DNA from: a bacterium
GTDB taxonomy: Bacteria; Bacillota; Bacilli; Lactobacillales; Streptococcaceae
DNA: 37,193 nucleotides
Direction of reading: 5' to 3'
Assembly: GCA_905221205.1 (NCBI GenBank)
Contig: CAJNCG010000006.1
Coordinates: 1 to 37,193, forward strand
This document shows, piece by piece, positions 32,976 through 37,193 of the stretch. The notes beneath the pieces are model-generated. The model saw only the letters and a list, made by a program, of their open reading frames with translations. It ran no database searches and was not told the origin of the DNA. Position numbers and translations under genes: made by a program. Position 1 is the first letter of the stretch. Each line of letters starts with the position of its first letter.

Positions 32976-33851
32976 TCATCCATTCTTTTTTAATTCTGTT
33001 TCAAAAGTATTCGAGAGGGCAGTAAAACTCAATTTTTCTAAGGTGAGTGGATGAGTAAAGGAAAGTCGGAAGGCATGAAGCATAAGTCGACTTGATTTTG
33101 ATTTACTATTATAGAGAGGGTCACCTAGGATAGGGAAGTTATGATGAGAAAGGTGGACACGGATTTGATGGGTTCGACCGGTTTTTAGTTTGCAACGAAC
33201 CAAGGAAGTTTTGTTTGGAAATTGCTTTAATCTGCTTACATGAGTTTCAGCATATTGCCCATTTTTGGCATCAACTATTCGCTTTCTACAATCATGGCGA
33301 TCACGTCCGATTTTGTCCCTGAAAACAAGCTCTTTGCTTCTGATATTTCCATCAACAAGTGCCCAATATTCTCTATAAATCTCTTTTTTCTCCAATAAGC
33401 GATTGAGGATGGGCAGGATAAAAGGGTTTTTAGCAAAGAGAACTAAACCGCTGGTTTCCATGTCCAGACGATGGACGACATAACAGGTCTGGCCAACGTA
33501 GGCACTGACATGGTTAAGAAGAGCAATTTCGTTTGGTTGATTGCCGTGCGTTTTCATACTCTCAAGTTTGTTGACGATAATGAGATGTTGGTCTTGATAA
33601 ACTTCCTGAACTAAGTCTGGGTTGCCCCAAGGGATTATCTTTTTGGGATAATCTTCCTCGTCAAAAGTCAACTGGCAAACATCTCCAGGATTTACCATCT
33701 CGTTCCAGTGAACTTCTTCTTGATTTATCGAAATATGCTTCTTGATTCTCAAAAAATGACGGATTTTTCTAGGGATGAGGAGTTGCTCCTCTAGTAATTG
33801 CTTCACCGTCATTTGAGGCAAAGAGGCGGGTAATGTAAATGTGAATTTCAT
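32976..33851 (-). CDS. RluA-family rRNA/tRNA pseudouridine synthase
   Basis: 291 residues. An S4-like N-terminal part (about 12-60, RKIRHFLRIKKHISINQEEV) is followed by the PseudoU_synth_2 domain. The catalytic Asp is D130 in VHRLDMETSGLVLFAK, and later motifs are RCKLKTGRTHQIRVHLSH and PILGDPLYN. The substrate could be 23S rRNA or tRNA; RluD-like numbering cannot be decided. The start at 33851 has no ribosome site, and an extended -10 (TGTTACAAT) ends six bases upstream, so it is predicted leaderless. Divergent from pbp2A with 86 bases between. Confidence 0.92.
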   Translation of the reverse strand: MKFTFTLPASLPQMTVKQLLEEQLLIPRKIRHFLRIKKHISINQEEVHWNEMVNPGDVCQLTFDEEDYPKKIIPWGNPDLVQEVYQDQHLIIVNKLESMKTHGNQPNEIALLNHVSAYVGQTCYVVHRLDMETSGLVLFAKNPFILPILNRLLEKKEIYREYWALVDGNIRSKELVFRDKIGRDRHDCRKRIVDAKNGQYAETHVSRLKQFPNKTSLVRCKLKTGRTHQIRVHLSHHNFPILGDPLYNSKSKSSRLMLHAFRLSFTHPLTLEKLSFTALSNTFETELKKNG

Positions 33852-33857
33852 ACAGAT

Positions 33858-33886
33858 ATTGTAACAAAAAAAGCCCTATTTGGATA
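33858..33886 (-). promoter_or_regulatory. Extended -10 promoter of the pseudouridine synthase gene (leaderless)
   Basis: On the minus strand: TATCCA (33886-33881), 17 bases, TACAAT (33863-33858) preceded by TGT, then ATCTGT and ATG. +1 falls on the start codon A (33851). Confidence 0.7.
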
Positions 33887-33902
33887 GGAAATAGCTAAAT
33901 TC

Positions 33903-33931
33903 TTGTCTTCCTATGATGAAGATGATAAAAT
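33903..33931 (+). promoter_or_regulatory. pbp2A promoter (leaderless)
   Basis: TTGTCT (33903-33908), 17 bases, TAAAAT (33926-33931) preceded by TGA, then AAACGC and ATG. +1 is A33938. Confidence 0.75.
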
Positions 33932-33937
33932 AAACGC

Positions 33938-36130
33938 ATGAAATTAGATAAATTATTTGAGAAATTTCTTTCTCTTTTTAAAAAAGAAACAAGTGAACTA
34001 GAGGATTCTGATTCGACTAGCTTACGTCGCTCTCGCAGTGATCGAAAAAAATTAGCTCAAGTGGGTCCAATTCGAAAATTCTGGCGTCGCTATCATCTAA
34101 CAAAGATTGTTATTATACTAGGATTGAGCGCAGGCTTACTAGTTGGAACCTATTTGTTTGCTGTAGCCAAGTCAACCAATGTCAATGATTTGCAAAATGC
34201 CTTGAAAACTCGGACTCTCATTTTTGACCGTGAAGAAAAAGAGGCAGGTGCCTTGTCTGGTCAAAAGGGAACCTACGTTGAATTGACTGACATCAGTAAA
34301 AACTTGCAGAATGCTGTTATTGCGACAGAAGACCGTTCTTTCTATAAAAACGACGGGATTAACTATGGACGCTTCTTCTTAGCTATTATCACTGCTGGTC
34401 GTTCAGGTGGTGGCTCTACTATTACCCAACAGCTGGCTAAGAATGCCTATTTGTCACAGGATCAAACTGTTGAGAGAAAAGCGAAAGAATTTTTCTTGGC
34501 TTTAGAATTGACTAAAAAATATAGCAAGGATCAAATTCTAACCATGTACCTTAACAATGCCTATTTTGGAAATGGTGTGTGGGGTGTAGAAGATGCGAGT
34601 AAGAAATACTTTGGAGTTTCTGCATTAGAAGTGAGTCTGGATCAAGCTGCGACTCTGGCAGGGATGCTCAAGGGTCCGGAACTGTATAATCCTTTGAATT
34701 CTATAGAGGATTCAACCAATCGTCGCGATACTGTTTTGCAAAATATGGTTGCAGCGGGGTATATTAATAAAAATCAAGAAACCGAAGCTGCAGGAGTTGA
34801 TATGACTTCGCAATTGCAAGATAAGTATGAAGGAAAAATTTCAGATTACCGTTACCCCTCCTATTTTGACGCGGTGGTTAATGAAGCCGTTTCTAAGTAT
34901 AATCTAACAGAGGAAGAAATCGTAAATAATGGCTACCGCATTTACACAGAACTGGACCAAAACTACCAAGCAAATATGCAGGTTGTCTATGAAAACACCT
35001 CACTATTTCCGAGGGCAGAGGATGGAACATTTGCTCAATCAGGCAGTGTAGCTCTCGAACCTAAAACAGGAGGAGTTCGTGGGGTTGTCGGGCAAGTTGC
35101 TGACAATGATAAAACTGGATTCCGTAATTTCAACTATGCAACCCAATCAAAACGTAGCCCTGGTTCTACAATTAAGCCATTAGTTGTTTATACGCCGGCA
35201 GTTGAGGCAGGATGGGCTTTGAACAAGCAGTTGGATAACCATACCATGCAGTATGACAGCTATAAGGTTGATAACTATGCAGGGATTAAAACGAGTCGGG
35301 AAGTTCCTATGTATCAAGCCTTGGCAGAATCGCTTAATCTACCTGCTGTTGCTACTGTTAATGATTTGGGTGTTGATAAGGCTTTTGAAGCAGGCGAAAA
35401 GTTTGGACTCAACATGGAAAAAGTCGACCGTGTTCTTGGTGTCGCCTTGGGAAGCGGTGTTGAAACCAATCCTCTTCAAATGGCTCAAGCATATGCTGCC
35501 TTTGCCAATGAAGGTTTAATGCCTGAAGCTCATTTTATTAGTAGAATTGAAAATGCTAGTGGACAAGTTATTGCAAGCCATAAAAATTCACAAAAAAGGG
35601 TGATTGATAAATCTGTAGCTGATAAGATGACCAGTATGATGCTGGGGACATTTACAAATGGAACTGGTATTAGTTCATCGCCTGCAGACTATGTCATGGC
35701 AGGGAAAACTGGGACAACTGAAGCGGTTTTCAATCCTGAATACACAAGTGACCAGTGGGTAATTGGTTATACACCTGATGTAGTGATTAGCCACTGGCTT
35801 GGTTTTCCGACCACTGATGAAAATCACTATCTAGCAGGTTCTACATCAAACGGTGCAGCCCATGTCTTTAGGAATATTGCAAATACCATTTTACCTTATA
35901 CACCAGGAAGTACCTTTACAGTTGAAAATGCCTATAAGCAAAATGGAATTGCACCAGCTAATACAAGTAAGGTAGAGAGCAATGAAACTAATCAGAAGGA
36001 TGATACTCTATCTGATATTAAAAGTCGTGCTCAAAATCTAGTAGATGAGGCTAGTCGTGCTATATCGGATGCGAAGATTAAGGAAAAGGCTCAAACAATA
36101 TGGGATTCGGTAGTCAATCTATTTCGTTAA
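33938..36130 (+). CDS. pbp2A: Bifunctional penicillin-binding protein 2a (class A)
   Basis: 730 residues. Cytoplasmic basic tail (1-52), transmembrane helix (about 54-76, IVIILGLSAGLLVGTYLF), GT51 glycosyltransferase (about 85-260; ATEDRSFYKNDGINYGR and GGSTITQQLAKNAYLS) and transpeptidase (about 340-640). The active-site motifs are S410-x-x-K413 in SPGSTIKP, SLN in AESLNLPA and K590-T-G. It polymerises and crosslinks peptidoglycan and is a beta-lactam target. Acidic, Ser-rich C-terminal tail. No ribosome site is present; the promoter puts +1 on the ATG. No terminator before the rpmG promoter. Confidence 0.97.
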   Translation: MKLDKLFEKFLSLFKKETSELEDSDSTSLRRSRSDRKKLAQVGPIRKFWRRYHLTKIVIILGLSAGLLVGTYLFAVAKSTNVNDLQNALKTRTLIFDREEKEAGALSGQKGTYVELTDISKNLQNAVIATEDRSFYKNDGINYGRFFLAIITAGRSGGGSTITQQLAKNAYLSQDQTVERKAKEFFLALELTKKYSKDQILTMYLNNAYFGNGVWGVEDASKKYFGVSALEVSLDQAATLAGMLKGPELYNPLNSIEDSTNRRDTVLQNMVAAGYINKNQETEAAGVDMTSQLQDKYEGKISDYRYPSYFDAVVNEAVSKYNLTEEEIVNNGYRIYTELDQNYQANMQVVYENTSLFPRAEDGTFAQSGSVALEPKTGGVRGVVGQVADNDKTGFRNFNYATQSKRSPGSTIKPLVVYTPAVEAGWALNKQLDNHTMQYDSYKVDNYAGIKTSREVPMYQALAESLNLPAVATVNDLGVDKAFEAGEKFGLNMEKVDRVLGVALGSGVETNPLQMAQAYAAFANEGLMPEAHFISRIENASGQVIASHKNSQKRVIDKSVADKMTSMMLGTFTNGTGISSSPADYVMAGKTGTTEAVFNPEYTSDQWVIGYTPDVVISHWLGFPTTDENHYLAGSTSNGAAHVFRNIANTILPYTPGSTFTVENAYKQNGIAPANTSKVESNETNQKDDTLSDIKSRAQNLVDEASRAISDAKIKEKAQTIWDSVVNLFR

Positions 36131-36135
36131 GATGC

Positions 36136-36164
36136 TTGTCAAAGCCTAGCTTTCTTGTTATAAT
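36136..36164 (+). promoter_or_regulatory. rpmG-secE-nusG promoter
   Basis: TTGTCA (36136-36141), 17 bases, TATAAT (36159-36164) preceded by TGT. One of the strongest promoters in the window. Start near 36171, just before GGATGGAGG. Confidence 0.85.
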
Positions 36165-36182
36165 AGATAGGATGGAGGCGTT

Positions 36183-36335
36183 ATGGCATTAAAAAAAGCA
36201 AGCCTAGCTTGTGCGGTTTGTGGTTCGAGAAACTATTCAATCAAGATCAGCGGAAACCCCAAGCCTACACGACTAGAAGTAAATAAATTTTGTAAGCATT
36301 GTGGCAAGTACACTACACACAGAGAAACGAGATAG
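36183..36335 (+). CDS. rpmG: Large ribosomal subunit protein bL33 (zinc-ribbon form)
   Basis: 50 residues. Zinc ribbon cysteines C10-x-x-C13 and C37-x-x-C40 are all present, so this is the zinc-containing (C+) paralogue; streptococci usually have a zinc-free copy elsewhere, induced by zinc shortage. The [20 protein letters not shown] tail region is typical. TGGAGG lies before the ATG. First gene of rpmG-secE-nusG. Confidence 0.95.
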   Translation: MALKKASLACAVCGSRNYSIKISGNPKPTRLEVNKFCKHCGKYTTHRETR

Positions 36336-36344
36336 GAGAGAGCG

Positions 36345-36521
36345 ATGCGTTTTATTGGAGATATTTTTCGACTTCTTAAAGACACAACATGGCCAACTCG
36401 CAAGGAAAGCTGGAGAGATTTTCGTTCTATCATGGAATACACTGCTTTCTTTGTTGTGATTATTTATATTTTTGACAAGTTGATTGTTTCAGGATTGATT
36501 CGATTTATTAACATTTTTTAG
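36345..36521 (+). CDS. secE: Preprotein translocase subunit SecE
   Basis: 58 residues, short Gram-positive form. The conserved amphipathic segment DTTWPTRKESWRDF precedes a single transmembrane helix (about 33-50, TAFFVVIIYIFDKLIV). It clamps SecY in the SecYEG channel. TAGGAGAG before the ATG; nine bases after rpmG. Confidence 0.95.
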   Translation: MRFIGDIFRLLKDTTWPTRKESWRDFRSIMEYTAFFVVIIYIFDKLIVSGLIRFINIF

Positions 36522-36575
36522 AAGACTAGTGGCATTAACCACACTAAAAGTTTTCTATTTATGAAAGGAAGTATC

Positions 36576-37112
36576 ATGGATAGTTTTGATAAAGGATGGT
36601 TTGTCTTACAAACTTATTCTGGTTATGAAAATAAGGTAAAAGAAAATCTATTACAACGTGCGCAAACCTATAATATGTTGGATAACATTTTACGTGTTGA
36701 AATTCCAACACAAACAGTGCAAGTTGAAAAAAATGGAAAGAGAAAAGAAGTAGAAGAAAATCGCTTTCCAGGTTATGTTCTTGTAGAAATGGTGATGACA
36801 GATGAAGCTTGGTTTGTTGTTCGAAATACACCAAACGTTACAGGATTTGTCGGATCACACGGGAACAGATCAAAACCAACACCATTATTGGAACAAGAAA
36901 TTCGTGATATCTTAGTTTCTATGGGACAAACTGTACAAGAATTTGACATCGATGTTGAAGTCGGTCAAACTGTACGTATTATCGATGGTGCTTTTGCAGA
37001 TTATACTGGTAAGATTACAGAGATTGATAACAATAAAGTGAAGATGATTATCTCTATGTTTGGTAATGACACAGTTGCAGAAGTAAACCTAAACCAAATT
37101 GCAGAATTATAA
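36576..37112 (+). CDS. nusG: Transcription termination/antitermination protein NusG
   Basis: 178 residues from ATG 36576, five bases after AAAGGAA; an in-frame ATG at 36561 lies within the ribosome site and is rejected. NGN domain (about 1-105; WFVLQTYSGYENKVKENL, FPGYVLVEMVM and WFVVRNTPNVTGFVG) and C-terminal KOW domain (about 125-178; VGQTVRIIDGAFADYTGKI). It binds RNA polymerase and modulates pausing, and the KOW domain contacts ribosomal protein S10 or Rho. Third gene of rpmG-secE-nusG. The 54-base gap before it holds a small GTGG/CCAC hairpin (36529-36542) of unclear meaning. Confidence 0.97.
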   Translation: MDSFDKGWFVLQTYSGYENKVKENLLQRAQTYNMLDNILRVEIPTQTVQVEKNGKRKEVEENRFPGYVLVEMVMTDEAWFVVRNTPNVTGFVGSHGNRSKPTPLLEQEIRDILVSMGQTVQEFDIDVEVGQTVRIIDGAFADYTGKITEIDNNKVKMIISMFGNDTVAEVNLNQIAEL

Positions 37113-37115
37113 CCC

Positions 37116-37141
37116 AAAGAGAGGCTTGTCCTCTCTTTTTT
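37116..37141 (+). terminator. nusG terminator
   Basis: AAAGAGAGG (37116-37124) pairs with CCTCTCTTT (37130-37138), loop CTTGT, followed by T residues. Confidence 0.88.
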
Positions 37142-37193
37142 GTGCAGTTGAGGAGGTAAAGGGTGCAGAATGGATGAAATCGGCCAAAAGTGT
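37142..37193 (+). other. Window edge: possible start of another gene
   Basis: AGGAGG at 37151-37156 is followed by ATG codons at 37170 and 37174, both open to the edge. Only eight codons are visible, so no product can be named. Confidence 0.25.

Noticed and set aside
36142..36158. AAAGC/GCTTT hairpin as a pbp2A terminator
   Set aside because: Only 5 bp with no T tract, and it sits in the spacer of the rpmG promoter.

Overview
This 37 kb window looks like chromosomal core DNA from a mitis-group Streptococcus (S. pneumoniae, S. mitis, S. oralis or a close relative). The evidence is protein-level: PBP2a with the SxxK serine at residue 410, the seven-gene comG/cgl operon preceded by a SigX (ComX) cin-box, the rnpA-yidC-jag(eloR) operon, a 50-residue RpmG followed by SecE and NusG, and an 883-residue AdhE. 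DNA is AT-rich, tRNA genes do not encode CCA, extended -10 (TGnTATAAT) promoters are common and most genes end in strong intrinsic terminators. I see no insertion sequence, prophage, CRISPR array, BOX or RUP element. Species is inference; no database search was run.

Layout. 1-510: the end of a tRNA array (Phe, Tyr, Trp, His, Gln, Leu). 614-5416: a glutamate-cysteine-ligase-family protein, thrC, a MATE exporter and a HAD phosphatase. 5417-9384: a secreted LysM protein with a LAS-type metallopeptidase-like end, a marR-DUF1304 pair, pcp, and a minus-strand DUF975 membrane protein. 9406-15601: tgt, an OatA-like acyltransferase, nagA, a zinc alcohol dehydrogenase and DUF1033. 15649-22231: the competence pilus operon comGA-GG, two SAM methyltransferase genes (the second a comYH/YtxK-like protein) and ackA. 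22343-24585: rnpA-yidC-jag. 24609-28628: an unrecognised protein, transketolase (recP/tkt), yajC, and a low-molecular-weight tyrosine phosphatase overlapping a MORN-repeat membrane protein. 28629-32908: adhE and gapA with their control regions. 32976-37112: an RluA-type pseudouridine synthase (minus), divergent pbp2A, and rpmG-secE-nusG.

How the genes fit together. Much of the window is fermentation and central carbon metabolism (adhE, gapA, tkt, ackA, adh, nagA) with visible regulator sites: Rex-like sites at adhE, an AdcR-like palindrome upstream of the zinc adh, a NagR dre site at nagA and cre-like sites at ackA and near adhE. A second theme is the cell envelope (pbp2A, LysM protein, acyltransferase, yidC, secE, yajC, jag/eloR). 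A third is competence (comG).

The least expected signal is a recurring promoter design. Five genes (DUF975, the two methyltransferases after comG, the pseudouridine synthase and pbp2A) each have an extended -10 box ending exactly six bases before the ATG, so transcription should begin on the start codon. They lack a correctly placed ribosome binding site and are probably leaderless. No wholly new system is evident; the best leads are these leaderless genes, the adhE half-site array, the phosphatase-MORN pair and the unrecognised gene at 24609.
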